Position numbers and translations under genes: made by a program. Source: Maritimibacter fusiformis (GTDB lineage: Bacteria > Pseudomonadota > Alphaproteobacteria > Rhodobacterales > Rhodobacteraceae). Taken from it: 64,000 nucleotides of DNA. The notes under the pieces are model-generated. The model did no database searches. It was not told the origin of the DNA and worked only from the letters and a program-made list of their open reading frames with translations. Below, in pieces: positions 1 to 12,301 of the stretch. Numbering within the stretch: position 1 is the stretch's first letter; each line of letters opens with the position of its first letter. The stretch is taken from the NCBI RefSeq assembly GCF_008086115.1, contig NZ_VSIY01000005.1, positions 1 to 64,000 of the forward strand, written 5' to 3'.

Positions 1-219
1 AACCGCGACCGCGCGATCTTCTCCGAGAACGGCGTCCACATCAACGGCATCGAAAGCTTCAGGAGCTACGCAAAACGCCGCCACGCCAAGTTCAACGGAC
101 TGCGCAGAACCAGCTTTCCGACCTTCCTCAAGGAAACCGAATTCCGCTTCAACAACCGCGAAAACAACCTCTACAAGATCCTGCTCAGATCCTGCAGAAT
201 GAAACCGCTCAGGCGCTGA
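1..219 (+). mobile_element. IS1595-type transposase, C-terminal end (cut by window edge)
   Basis: The open frame enters from the left edge and ends at TGA 217-219, giving 72 residues. It contains HINGIESFRSYAKRR, AKFNGL and EFRFNNRENNLYKILL, matching the end of the DDE/N transposase of the IS1595 (ISXO2-like) family, where the tract normally reads NGIESFWSYAKRR. Arg replaces the usual Trp, so this copy may be diverged. Whether the element is intact cannot be judged because its 5' part lies outside. The stretch gctggaatagaccc just after the stop could be part of the terminal inverted repeat, but the partner is not visible. hisI on the opposite strand ends 71 bp further on. Confidence 0.8.
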
Positions 220-290
220 GCTGGAATAGACCCTCGCAAAAATAGTCGCGCAGCAGGCACGGCCCCTGGGCCATTCAGATCATGGGCCGT

Positions 291-650
291 TCACGCCATC
301 GGCGCCATGATCTCGACCACCTCGCCACCCTGCACCGCCGAATAGAAACACGACCGCCGGTTGGTGTGGCAGGCCGGTCCCTCCTGCTCGACCAGCACCA
401 GCAGCGCGTCGGCGTCGCAGTCGACCCGCAGCTCCACCAGCTTTTGCACATGGCCCGAAGTCTCGCCCTTCACCCAGTAGGCCTGGCGCGAGCGGCTCCA
501 ATAGGTCACCCGGCCCGAGGCCAGCGTGCGCTCGACCGCACCCCGGTTCATCCAGGCCAGCATCAGAACCTCGCCCGAGCGATGATCCTGCGCCACCACC
601 GGCACCAGGCCTGCCTCGTTGTAACGAAGTTGTGCGGCGTCGAAGTTCAT
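291..650 (-). CDS. hisI: Phosphoribosyl-AMP cyclohydrolase (HisI)
   Basis: 119 residues, the normal size of a monofunctional HisI. It opens the adenine ring of phosphoribosyl-AMP, the third step of histidine synthesis, in the cytoplasm. Family signatures are clear: MLAWMN near residue 30, TYWSRSR, the DCDADALL metal-binding segment and the C-terminal [13 protein letters not shown] zinc-ligand motif. The ATG at 650 (MNFDAAQL) is chosen because it starts exactly where HisI homology begins; the open frame continues upstream only as unrelated sequence. No phosphoribosyl-ATP pyrophosphatase domain is fused and no other his gene is adjacent. It is divergent from the IscU-like gene at 741. Confidence 0.93.
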   Translation of the reverse strand: MNFDAAQLRYNEAGLVPVVAQDHRSGEVLMLAWMNRGAVERTLASGRVTYWSRSRQAYWVKGETSGHVQKLVELRVDCDADALLVLVEQEGPACHTNRRSCFYSAVQGGEVVEIMAPMA

Positions 651-740
651 GGCGATCCCTTTCCATTTGCAGGCGCGCGTTCTATCTAGACCTGAGCGCC
701 CGCAAGGGAAAGCGCCGCGACCAAGCCACGGGGATACGCC

Positions 741-1187
741 ATGAGCGATACCGATCTCGTCCAGCTCTATTCCAGGCGCATCCTCGCCCTGGCCGCCGAT
801 ATCCCGCATTCCGGCAAGCTCGACGCGCCGATGGCCAGCGTCAAGAAACGCTCGCCCCTGTGCGGCTCGACGGTGACCGTCGACCTCGTGGTGCGCGACG
901 GGCGGATCGCGGAGTTCGCCCAGAACGTGAAGGCCTGTGCGCTGGGGCAATCCTCGGCCTCGGTGCTTGGGCGCCACGTGATCGGACAGGATCGCGCCAC
1001 CATCCAGGCGGCACGCGATGCGCTGGAGGCGATGCTGAAGTCGGACGGGCCGACGCCGCCCGAACCCTTCGAGGGGCTTGAAGTGCTGCGCCCGGCGCAG
1101 GACTACAAGAACCGCCATGCCTCGATCCTACTGGCCTGGGACGCGACCCTGGCCGCGTTCGACGAGATCACCGGCGCCGCCGACTGA
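741..1187 (+). CDS. IscU/NifU-like iron-sulfur scaffold family protein
   Basis: 148 residues of the NifU N-terminal/IscU fold, which holds nascent Fe-S clusters. Two of the three classical cluster cysteines are visible: Cys41 in PLCGSTV and Cys66 in [12 protein letters not shown]. The third, which follows a His in IscU (HC-SIL), is replaced: residues 125-130 read RHASIL, so His126 is kept but Ala127 stands where Cys is expected. This places it in the divergent scaffold-like subgroup rather than canonical IscU, and its own cluster-building activity is uncertain. No iscS/sufS or other assembly genes are nearby. A purine stretch (ggggat) precedes the ATG. Confidence 0.8.
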   Translation: MSDTDLVQLYSRRILALAADIPHSGKLDAPMASVKKRSPLCGSTVTVDLVVRDGRIAEFAQNVKACALGQSSASVLGRHVIGQDRATIQAARDALEAMLKSDGPTPPEPFEGLEVLRPAQDYKNRHASILLAWDATLAAFDEITGAAD

Positions 1188-1203
1188 CCCCCAAGCCCTT
1201 GCA

Positions 1204-1239
1204 GAAAAAAAAGCCGCCGCACTCCGAAGAGGCGGCGGC
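1204..1239 (-). terminator. Intrinsic terminator after the 40-aa peptide gene
   Basis: Read on the minus strand, a stem of 8 GC pairs (1232-1239 with 1213-1220), one bulged base and 3 further pairs closes on a C(UUCG)G tetraloop and is followed by a run of eight T (1205-1212 as A on the plus strand). This is a textbook rho-independent terminator. It lies about 150 bp downstream of the small gene at 1392-1514. The 1240-1391 stretch between them shows no feature I can support. Confidence 0.85.
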
Positions 1240-1391
1240 AGTTGTGCGGTCTGTCGGTTCCAGAGCCCGGCCGGGACAGGTGGCCAGGAGGGACAGGGGC
1301 GGTTGGGCACCGCCGGCATCGGGGTCGGGCAAGGCCGACCGTGGGGACAGGATGCAAGGAACCGTGTGTATCCGCAGGCAGAATCTCTGGG

Positions 1392-1514
1392 TCAGAACGC
1401 CCCGGGCAGATGCAGCGCGGCAAGCAGAACCACGACCAGCGACGTGGCGCCGACGATGTCCTGCCAGATGGTCGCGGTGGACCGGCTGAGAACCTGTTTG
1501 ATATCGGTCAGCAT
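1392..1514 (-). CDS. 40-aa single-pass membrane micropeptide, candidate SOS peptide
   Basis: Translates to 40 residues: a polar amphipathic N-terminus (MLTDIKQVLSRST) and one hydrophobic segment at about residues 20-36 (GATSLVVVLLAALHLPGAF at the end). The ATG at 1514 has an AGGAG ribosome site 8 bases upstream. Codon choice is GC-rich like the neighbours. The gene has its own strong terminator and a 127-bp upstream region carrying two perfect GTTC-N7-GTTC repeats (LexA type) and a CtrA-like box, so it looks like an independent, damage-regulated unit downstream of recG. Caulobacter SidA, an SOS-induced FtsW-binding peptide, has a comparable gene layout, but I see no sequence similarity and infer function only from context. 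Confidence 0.65.
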   Translation of the reverse strand: MLTDIKQVLSRSTATIWQDIVGATSLVVVLLAALHLPGAF

Positions 1515-1542
1515 GTCTGGGGCTCCTGCTCTCGCACCGGAC

Positions 1543-1557
1543 GTTCCGGCTGTGTTC
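1543..1557. promoter_or_regulatory. Putative LexA (SOS) box 1
   Basis: GTTC-CGGCTGT-GTTC is a perfect match to the direct repeat GTTC-N7-GTTC bound by LexA in alphaproteobacteria. It lies 29 bp upstream of the start codon of the 40-aa peptide, in the zone of its expected 5' leader. Confidence 0.55.
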
Positions 1558-1584
1558 TTGGTTGCCCCTTTGTTCTCATATTCG

Positions 1585-1599
1585 TTAACCATCTGTAAA
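1585..1599. promoter_or_regulatory. CtrA-like box (TTAA-N7-TAAA)
   Basis: TTAACCATCTGTAAA matches the CtrA consensus TTAA-N7-TTAA at 7 of 8 positions and contains the TTAACCAT half-site motif. It sits between the two LexA-type repeats upstream of the 40-aa peptide. ctrA itself is in this window. Binding is inferred. Confidence 0.4.
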
Positions 1600-1614
1600 G
1601 AACTTTTTGAGAAC
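1600..1614. promoter_or_regulatory. Putative LexA (SOS) box 2
   Basis: GAAC-TTTTTGA-GAAC is a perfect GTTC-N7-GTTC repeat on the minus strand, the direction of the 40-aa peptide gene. Two more half-sites follow at once (GAAC 1621-1624 and GTTC 1630-1633, the latter pair forming a palindrome), giving a cluster of half-sites in 34 bp. Confidence 0.6.
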
Positions 1615-1641
1615 AAAAGTGAACTTTTTGTTCCCGACGCG

Positions 1642-5993
<4,352 letters not shown>

Positions 5994-6707
5994 TCAGGCG
6001 CCAAGCGCGATCGGGCTGTCCAGCATCTCCGGTTCCGGGTCGCGCAGCACATAGCCGCGGCCCCAGACGGTTTCGATATAGGTTTCGCCGCCGGTGGCCT
6101 GGGCCAGCTTCTTGCGCAGCTTGCAGATGAACACGTCGATGATCTTGAGTTCGGGTTCATCCATGCCGCCGTAGAGATGGTTGAGGAACATCTCCTTGGT
6201 CAGGGTGGTGCCCTTGCGCAGGCTGAGCAGCTCGAGCATCTGGTACTCCTTGCCGGTCAGATGCACCGTCTGCCCGCCGGACTCGACGCTTTTGGCATCG
6301 AGATTGACCGCGATCTTGCCCGTATGAATGATCGACTGCGAATGCCCCTTGGAGCGGCGGATGATGGCGTGGATGCGCGCCACCAGTTCGTCGCGGTGGA
6401 ACGGCTTGGTCATGTAGTCGTCGGCACCGAACCCGAACCCGCGGAGCTTCATCTCGGTGTCGTCCGACCCGGTCAGGATCAGGATCGGCGTGTCGATCCG
6501 CGAGCTTCGCAACTGGCGCAGCACGTCGAGCCCGTCCATGTCCGGCAGGTTGAGGTCGAGCAGGATCAGGTCGTTGTCATAGAGCTTGGCCAGGTCGATG
6601 CCTTCTTCGCCGAGGTCCGTGGAATAGACGTTCAGATTGGCGTGGGTGAGCATCAGTTCGATCGACCGGGAGGTGGTCGGATCGTCCTCGACGAGAAGAA
6701 TGCGCAT
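5994..6707 (-). CDS. ctrA: Cell-cycle response regulator CtrA
   Basis: 237 residues. Receiver domain with acidic pocket Glu7/Asp8/Asp9, phospho-acceptor Asp51 ([13 protein letters not shown]) and Lys in MTKPFH, then an OmpR-type winged helix ending near [16 protein letters not shown]. The [21 protein letters not shown] stretch is diagnostic of CtrA. In alphaproteobacteria CtrA controls replication, division and motility genes; in Rhodobacterales it is usually non-essential and governs motility, gene transfer agents and related traits (family knowledge). A CtrA-like box about 55 bp upstream suggests autoregulation. sciP lies directly upstream on the same strand. Confidence 0.96.
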   Translation of the reverse strand: MRILLVEDDPTTSRSIELMLTHANLNVYSTDLGEEGIDLAKLYDNDLILLDLNLPDMDGLDVLRQLRSSRIDTPILILTGSDDTEMKLRGFGFGADDYMTKPFHRDELVARIHAIIRRSKGHSQSIIHTGKIAVNLDAKSVESGGQTVHLTGKEYQMLELLSLRKGTTLTKEMFLNHLYGGMDEPELKIIDVFICKLRKKLAQATGGETYIETVWGRGYVLRDPEPEMLDSPIALGA

Positions 6708-6757
6708 CAGGTAATCTCCGCTAGTATCCGTTCCTTTGGCACCGACCTTGGAATGAA

Positions 6758-6777
6758 ATGGTTAACGGCACGTTACC
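6758..6777 (-). promoter_or_regulatory. CtrA-binding box upstream of ctrA
   Basis: On the minus strand the sequence reads GTAA-CGTGCCG-TTAACCAT, which matches TTAA-N7-TTAA at 7 of 8 positions and ends in the TTAACCAT half-site. It lies 51-70 bp upstream of the ctrA start codon, in the 96-bp gap after sciP, fitting autoregulation. Confidence 0.55.
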
Positions 6778-6803
6778 AGTGCGGAACTTTTAGCGAATTC
6801 ATC

Positions 6804-7082
6804 CTAGGGTTGTCTATATTTTTGCAGCGCGGTGGCCTTCAGGGCGGCTTCTCCGTGGCGCAGGACGGCAGTTTTCCATTCGTTGAATTCATCTTCCGAC
6901 AACCCGTAGATCTCGAGCGCCTCGCCCTCGGGCAACAGGCCATAGATCACCGCGCGCACCACCGCGGCCTTGCGGCTGGCCACCCAGCGGCGGGTGTCCG
7001 GTGCGGGCAGGTCGGCACGGGTCATCGTCGTTCCGTCGGGAAGGCGCACCATGCGCGGTCCATCGACTTTTTTCAGATACAT
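6804..7082 (-). CDS. sciP: SciP-type CtrA inhibitor (DUF1153)
   Basis: 92 residues with the DUF1153 hallmarks: [21 protein letters not shown], then [19 protein letters not shown] and [11 protein letters not shown] near the end. The fold is a helix-turn-helix that in Caulobacter SciP binds CtrA and blocks its recruitment of RNA polymerase. Here it lies immediately upstream of, and in the same direction as, ctrA, so inhibitor and target may share regulation. The assignment to SciP rests on family; the action on this CtrA is inferred. Confidence 0.85.
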   Translation of the reverse strand: MYLKKVDGPRMVRLPDGTTMTRADLPAPDTRRWVASRKAAVVRAVIYGLLPEGEALEIYGLSEDEFNEWKTAVLRHGEAALKATALQKYRQP

Positions 7083-7149
7083 CGGCAGCCCCTCGTGGTC
7101 TGTCGGGGCAGATTGACGGCTGTGCCTTAAGGAGTGGTGAAGCCCGCCC

Positions 7150-7177
7150 TTGTTGTTATGTCGAATTTTCCTATATT
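7150..7177 (+). promoter_or_regulatory. Possible sigma-70 type promoter for mnmA
   Basis: TTGTTG and TATATT separated by 16 bp, ending 25 bp before the chosen mnmA start. The local AT-richness stands out from its surroundings. Supported by consensus match only. Confidence 0.4.
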
Positions 7178-7201
7178 GCGGCCCTTGGAGCGCGAACCCC
7201 T

Positions 7202-8353
7202 ATGACTGTGATGACAGATACCAATACCCGCTTGAATTCGCTGGGCTTTCCCAAGTCACCGGCCGAAACCCGCGTGGTCGTCGCGATGTCCGGCGGGGTC
7301 GATTCGTCGGTCGTGGCGGCGATGTTGAAGGACGAAGGCTATGACGTGGTCGGCGTCACGTTGCAGCTTTACGACCATGGCGCGGCGCTGGCCAAGAAGG
7401 GCGCATGCTGTGCCGGCATCGACATTCACGATGCCCGCCGGGTCGCCGAGGACATGGGTTTTGCCCATTACGTGCTGGATTACGAGAACATCTTTCGCGA
7501 GGCGGTGATCGAGGAGTTTGCCGACAGCTACCTGGCCGGGGCAACGCCGGTGCCCTGCATCCGCTGCAACGAGCGGGTGAAGTTCAAGGATCTGCTGGCC
7601 ACGGCCCGCGACCTCGATGCCGATTGCATGGCAACCGGGCACTACATCCAGCGATTCGCTGGCACCCACGGGGCCGAATTGCACCGCGCCGCCGATCCGG
7701 CCCGCGATCAGAGCTATTTCCTGTTCTCGACGACACGCGAACAACTTGATTTCCTGCGCTTCCCGCTCGGCCACCTCAAGACCAAGGACGAAACCCGGGC
7801 GCTTGCGCGGCGCTACGGGCTGATGGTGGCCGACAAGCCCGACAGCCAGGACATCTGTTTCGTGCCCGATGGAAACTATGCCGGGGTGATCGAGAAGCTG
7901 CGTCCGGGTGCTGCCGAGCCGGGCGAGATCGTCCATGCCGATGGCCGGGTGCTGGGGGCGCATCACGGGGTGATCCACTATACCATCGGCCAGCGCCGCG
8001 GGCTGGGGATCGGCGGGCTGGACGAGCCGCTTTATGTCGTGCGCCTCGATGTCGAGGCGCGGCAGGTCATCGTCGGCCCGAAAGAGATGCTGGCAACCAG
8101 GATCGTGCCGGTGCGCGAGATCAACTGGCTGGGCGATGCGCCGCTGACCTCGCGGGCCGAATGGCCGCTGGCGGTCAAGGTCCGCTCGACCCGGCCGCCG
8201 CGCGAGGCGATCCTGCGCCCGGTGTCCGAGACCGAGGCCGAGGTGGAATTGCTGTCGCCCGAAGAGGGTGTAAGCCCGGGCCAGGCCTGCGTGTTCTACG
8301 CATCCGAAGGCAGCCGGGTGTTCGGCGGCGGCTGGATCTGGTCGCCACGCTGA
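7202..8353 (+). CDS. mnmA: tRNA 2-thiouridylase MnmA
   Basis: 383 residues. MnmA adenylates U34 of Lys, Glu and Gln tRNAs and inserts sulfur delivered through the Tus relay. PP-loop SGGVDSSV near residue 30; catalytic Cys in [18 protein letters not shown]; second catalytic Cys in [12 protein letters not shown]-terminal barrel with [12 protein letters not shown]. Start ATG 7202 (MTVMTDTNT) is preceded by ggag; a second ATG at 7211 is also possible. The open frame reaches further upstream but there overlaps sciP antisense and has no homology. Converges on fabZ. Confidence 0.94.
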   Translation: MTVMTDTNTRLNSLGFPKSPAETRVVVAMSGGVDSSVVAAMLKDEGYDVVGVTLQLYDHGAALAKKGACCAGIDIHDARRVAEDMGFAHYVLDYENIFREAVIEEFADSYLAGATPVPCIRCNERVKFKDLLATARDLDADCMATGHYIQRFAGTHGAELHRAADPARDQSYFLFSTTREQLDFLRFPLGHLKTKDETRALARRYGLMVADKPDSQDICFVPDGNYAGVIEKLRPGAAEPGEIVHADGRVLGAHHGVIHYTIGQRRGLGIGGLDEPLYVVRLDVEARQVIVGPKEMLATRIVPVREINWLGDAPLTSRAEWPLAVKVRSTRPPREAILRPVSETEAEVELLSPEEGVSPGQACVFYASEGSRVFGGGWIWSPR

Positions 8354-8370
8354 GGCTCGTCGTCACCTGA

Positions 8371-8393
8371 GGCCCCGGACCTGATCCGGGGCC
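8371..8393. repeat. GGCCCCGGA palindrome between mnmA and fabZ
   Basis: A perfect 9-bp inverted repeat, GGCCCCGGA-cctga-TCCGGGGCC, placed in the 59-bp space between two converging genes. It can fold as a hairpin in transcripts from both sides and may end transcription, though no T-run follows. Palindromes of this ccccgga...tccgggg type are, to my knowledge, widely dispersed between genes in Rhodobacterales chromosomes; this is the only copy I saw here. Confidence 0.6.
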
Positions 8394-8412
8394 GCGCCCG
8401 TCCGCGCCGCCC

Positions 8413-8874
8413 TCAGCCCTTGCCGCCCAGGTCGATCATCGCGGAGAACTCGGCCTGGCAGGCGACCTCGCCGTTGACCGTGCCCTTGCCCGCGAATTTC
8501 CAGATCTTCTGACCACCGCGCAAGGTCGTGACCTCCATCCTGAGGATGTCGCCCGGCACCACCTTGCGGCGGAACTTGACCTTGTCGAGCCCCATGAAAT
8601 AGACCAGCACGCCCTTGTCGATCAGGTCGAGGCTGAGGGCCACCATGACGCCCGAGGTCTGTGCCATCGCCTCGACGATGGTCACGCCGGGCATGATCGG
8701 CGCGTCCGGAAAATGGCCCTGGAAATGCGGCTCGTTGACGGTGACGTTCTTGACCCCGACGGCGCTTTTCCCCGGCACGATATCCTCGACCCGGTCGATG
8801 AACAGGAACGGATAGCGGTGCGGGATACAGCGCTTGATCAGCGCGAGGTCGGCCGTCAACGGAACGTCACTCAT
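8413..8874 (-). CDS. fabZ: 3-hydroxyacyl-ACP dehydratase FabZ
   Basis: 153 residues of a hot-dog-fold dehydratase that removes water from 3-hydroxyacyl-ACP in fatty-acid elongation. Catalytic His lies in [15 protein letters not shown] and the catalytic Glu in VEAMAQTSG. Start ATG 8874 ([10 protein letters not shown]) has AAGGACG upstream. It is the last gene of the bamA-skp-fabZ cluster. In most relatives fabZ is followed by lpxA and other lipid A genes, but here the next gene is mnmA, converging. Confidence 0.94.
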   Translation of the reverse strand: MSDVPLTADLALIKRCIPHRYPFLFIDRVEDIVPGKSAVGVKNVTVNEPHFQGHFPDAPIMPGVTIVEAMAQTSGVMVALSLDLIDKGVLVYFMGLDKVKFRRKVVPGDILRMEVTTLRGGQKIWKFAGKGTVNGEVACQAEFSAMIDLGGKG

Positions 8875-9066
8875 GAAATCGTCCTTCTGCGGTCGTGCGC
8901 CCCAAGGGCGCATGCGGCTGAGCCGATAGTGGTTCGAATTCATCTCGAAACGCAACCCGAACTCGTGACCCGGGCAGACCGGAATGCCTTGCGCGTCTCG
9001 AAATGGTGTCGCGATTCATCTGTATGTCGGGACGATCTAACAAGCCCACACGGCCGAAACAACGGA

Positions 9067-9771
9067 TTACTCGCCGTCCGGCGCGACTTCCGTCCCGGGT
9101 GTTGTGCCGCTGCCCTCGTCGGCGTCAGGCTCGGTGCCGGTGTCGAGCGGCGCATCGGGCGCGGGGATGGTGTCGACCGGCGCACCGGGCACCGCGGGCA
9201 CCGGCGCCGGATCGTCGCCGGGCAGATTGCCATCGCCGTCCCCCAGTTCGGCATCGATTCGCGCGATCGCGGCGCGGGTGATATCGACATCCGCCGCAGT
9301 CAGCAGGATTGCGCGCCGGTCGAGAATCATGACCGCGCCGCGTTCGCGCACCAACTGCCCGAGGATCGGGCCGATACGGTTGAAAAAGTCCGCCTGCGCG
9401 GCCTCGATCTGGCGCACCGCCGCATCCTGGGTGCGCTCACGCTCCTCGCGAAGTGCCTGGACCTTGTCGTCGAAGGCATCCGCCAGCGCCCGGAACTCTG
9501 CCGCCGGAAGGGTGGCGCGCTGCTCGGTCAAGGCGCGTTCCTCGGCTTCGAGTTCGGCCTCGATCCGGCGGGTCTCGGCGGCAAGCAGATTGGAAGCCGC
9601 CTCAAGTTCGGCGTTGACCCGCTTGCCATAGAGCGTGCCGGAAAACAGCGCCTCGCGGTCGAGTGTCAAGATCGGCGAGACCACCTCGCCCAGTTGCTGT
9701 GCCTGTGCGGGTGTGGCAAGTGCGGCCAGCACCAGGGCCAGCCGCAGCAAGAAGGAAAGCGTTGAACCCAT
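9067..9771 (-). CDS. Periplasmic chaperone Skp/OmpH family
   Basis: 234 residues. Signal peptide (MGSTLSFLLRLALVLAALA, cut after AQA near 25), then the OmpH/Skp pattern: a short strand (SPILTLDREALF), a long charged coiled coil (about residues 50-125, rich in Ala/Glu/Arg) and a closing strand (MILDRRAILLTAADVDIT). The family carries unfolded outer-membrane proteins through the periplasm to the BAM complex. An acidic, Pro-rich tail of about 60 residues (APVPAVPGAP..., TGTEPDADEG) extends beyond the usual Skp end. It begins 11 bp after bamA, so both are surely co-transcribed. Confidence 0.9.
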   Translation of the reverse strand: MGSTLSFLLRLALVLAALATPAQAQQLGEVVSPILTLDREALFSGTLYGKRVNAELEAASNLLAAETRRIEAELEAEERALTEQRATLPAAEFRALADAFDDKVQALREERERTQDAAVRQIEAAQADFFNRIGPILGQLVRERGAVMILDRRAILLTAADVDITRAAIARIDAELGDGDGNLPGDDPAPVPAVPGAPVDTIPAPDAPLDTGTEPDADEGSGTTPGTEVAPDGE

Positions 9772-9782
9772 TGCAGGTCGGA

Positions 9783-12122
9783 TCAGAAACCGGTTTCGAA
9801 GCCGATGCCGAAGCGCTGTTCCTGGTCGTAGGCCTCGCTCAACACCGGGTAGGCATAGGAGAAGCGGATCGGCCCGACCGGCGTTTGCCAGTAGATCGCC
9901 GCCCCGACCGTCGCGCGCCAGTAGATGCCGTCATCCACGCCGCCCGGGTTGTCCAGCCCGAAGACCGTGCCGCCATGCGCGAACAGGCCGCCCTTGATGC
10001 CGTATTCCTCGGGCAGGCCCAGCGGGAACTTGGCCTCGATCTTGCCGAGCGCGAAGTAGTTGCCGCCAAGCGCGTCGTTGGAGGCAACCCCGGTGTCGCG
10101 CGGCCCGACGCCGTTGTATCCGAAACCGTAGAACTGGTTGGGACCGAGGAAGAAACGGTCGGTGATCCGGGCGCCGGCGCCAAAGCTGTAGATCGCGCCG
10201 CCTTCGACCGTGGCGCTCAACTCGACCTCGTCATTCATCACCATCGAGGTGACGTTGGCCAGTGCGGTTGCCTTGATGAACTGGTTGTCCGTCCCGAACC
10301 CGCCGGCGTCCGCCGCAAAGCGGGCATAGAAATTCGTCGGGCTTTGCAGGTTGTTGCGCCGGGTGTCGAAGGTATAGGTCAGGCCGGCCTGGGCGCCGAT
10401 CTGCCAGCCGCGCGCGGCTTCTGCCGCCACCACCGCGGAGGTGCCGGTATACCCGAAGATGTTCGCGCCGTTGCCGCCGCCGCGCACCCGCAGCCGGCTC
10501 AGTTCGCTCAGCGGGAACTCGAGCGACAGCTCGCCACTCACCTTCGTGGTGCTGTAGAGCGCCGAGCCCACCTGGGCGGTGCTGCCATAAAAGGCGTCAA
10601 CGCCCAGCCGCAGGTCGCGGCCGAACAAGTTCGGTTCGGCGAAGGAGAAGATGTAGTTCTGGTTGTCGAAGCTCAGCGAACCCGCGTATTCCAGCCGCAG
10701 ATACTGGCCGCGCCCGAGGAAGTTGGTTTCAGTGAACGACAGGTTGAACCCCAGCCCCGTGGCCGTGCTGTAGGTCGCGCCGATCGAGAAACTGCCGGTG
10801 CCCTGCTCTTCCACGTCGACATCGACCACGACGCTGTCGGGCGAGGAGCCTTCGCGCGCCTGCACCTCGACATCCGAGAAATAGCCAAGCGCGCGGATGC
10901 GTTCGGCCGCGGCGCGGATGGCGCGCGGATTGAACGGGTCGCCCTCGACCACGGTGAACTGGCTGCGCACCACCCGGTCAAGCGTGGTGGCGTTGCCTTC
11001 GATGTCGATCCGTTCGACCACCACACGCGGGCCGCGGATGATCGCGAACTCGATGTCCAGCGTGCCGTCGCGCTCGTTGCGGGTGATGCGCGGATCGACG
11101 CGGACAAAGCCATAGCCCATCTTGGCGGCTTCGTTTTCCATCCGGGCGATCGACCGTTCGATCGTCGCGGGATCGTAGGTCGAGCCGGTGCGCACCACCG
11201 GCAGCCTGTCGAAAGCCGCCGCATCGATCCCCTCGACCTCGGACACCGTGGTGATCTGGCCGTATTTGAACTGCTGGCCCTCGCGCACCTCGTAGGTGAC
11301 GAAATAGGCATCCTGCTGGCCCGAGACCTCGGACGCGGTCGCGACCACCTGAAAATCGACATAGCCGCGCGACATGTAGAAGTCGCGCAGAAGCTGTTTG
11401 TCGAATTCGACACGGTCCGGGTCGAAGGTGTCGGCTGAGATGATGAAGCGCAACAGGCCGGCCTGCTTGCTCTGGATCACCCGGCGAAGGCGGGCGTCGG
11501 AATAGGCCCGGTTGCCGGTGAAGCTGATGCGCTCGACCTCGGTGTTCTTGCCTTCTACCACCTCGAACACCAGATCGACGCGGTTCTGCGGCCGGCGGAT
11601 GATCCGCGGCGTCACGGTCGCGGCCAGCCGGCCCTCGGCCTGGTAGGCCTCGGCGATCAGCTGTGCGTCACGCTCGGCCTTGGCCGGATCGAACACGTAG
11701 CGCGGGCGCGAGGTGATGAGCTCGAGCAGTTCGTCATCCTTGAGCCGCTTGTTGCCCTCGACGTTGATGCGGTTGATGGTGGCGAATTCGGTGACCTTGA
11801 CCACCAGCGTCGATCCACGTGGAACAAGTTCGACGCTCTGGAACAATCCGCTGCCGTTGAGTCGCTGGTAGGCGTCGTTCAGGGCCCCGCTCGACACCGT
11901 TTCGCCGCGTGCGAATCCCAGGTACGACATCACCGTCGCGGCCTCGATCCGGTTCAGCCCCTCGATCTGCACCGAACTGAAGGCGTAGCTCTGCGCCGTT
12001 GCCACCGTTGGAAGGCCAATCGAAAGGCTTGATACGCCAAGAAAAACCGCCGTTGCCGCCGATTTCGTGAAGGAAGTTTGCAGCCTGTGTCCAGCCGAGT
12101 TGCGCCGCTCGTTATACGTCAT
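9783..12122 (-). CDS. bamA: Outer-membrane protein assembly factor BamA
   Basis: 779 residues. Signal sequence ending near ATAQ (about residue 44), five POTRA domains (about 48-400) and a C-terminal Omp85 barrel that ends in Phe as outer-membrane barrels do. Barrel lid motif seen as VGPIRFSY near the end. BamA folds and inserts outer-membrane barrels. The order rseP-bamA-skp-fabZ is conserved in Proteobacteria. A 179-bp gap separates it from a 43-residue peptide gene upstream. Confidence 0.95.
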   Translation of the reverse strand: MTYNERRNSAGHRLQTSFTKSAATAVFLGVSSLSIGLPTVATAQSYAFSSVQIEGLNRIEAATVMSYLGFARGETVSSGALNDAYQRLNGSGLFQSVELVPRGSTLVVKVTEFATINRINVEGNKRLKDDELLELITSRPRYVFDPAKAERDAQLIAEAYQAEGRLAATVTPRIIRRPQNRVDLVFEVVEGKNTEVERISFTGNRAYSDARLRRVIQSKQAGLLRFIISADTFDPDRVEFDKQLLRDFYMSRGYVDFQVVATASEVSGQQDAYFVTYEVREGQQFKYGQITTVSEVEGIDAAAFDRLPVVRTGSTYDPATIERSIARMENEAAKMGYGFVRVDPRITRNERDGTLDIEFAIIRGPRVVVERIDIEGNATTLDRVVRSQFTVVEGDPFNPRAIRAAAERIRALGYFSDVEVQAREGSSPDSVVVDVDVEEQGTGSFSIGATYSTATGLGFNLSFTETNFLGRGQYLRLEYAGSLSFDNQNYIFSFAEPNLFGRDLRLGVDAFYGSTAQVGSALYSTTKVSGELSLEFPLSELSRLRVRGGGNGANIFGYTGTSAVVAAEAARGWQIGAQAGLTYTFDTRRNNLQSPTNFYARFAADAGGFGTDNQFIKATALANVTSMVMNDEVELSATVEGGAIYSFGAGARITDRFFLGPNQFYGFGYNGVGPRDTGVASNDALGGNYFALGKIEAKFPLGLPEEYGIKGGLFAHGGTVFGLDNPGGVDDGIYWRATVGAAIYWQTPVGPIRFSYAYPVLSEAYDQEQRFGIGFETGF

Positions 12123-12301
12123 ATTGTTATCATCCGCTCAGACATCCCAGTCCCTTGTGTCGATACCGGGAAAGCGGTGTCTTGTCAAAGCGTCAGACGA
12201 CGAAGGCGCGAGACCTGTGGCCCCGCGCCCATAGTGGTTTCAATCGGTGGCGGCCCCGCCTGCCCGATCGGCCCGCGCAGTGCCCCGTGGGGCGCGCGCG
12301 A

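Noticed and set aside
259..290. ACGGCCC/GGGCCGT inverted repeat after hisI as a terminator
   Set aside because: 7-bp stem with an 18-base loop and no T-run; too weak to call.
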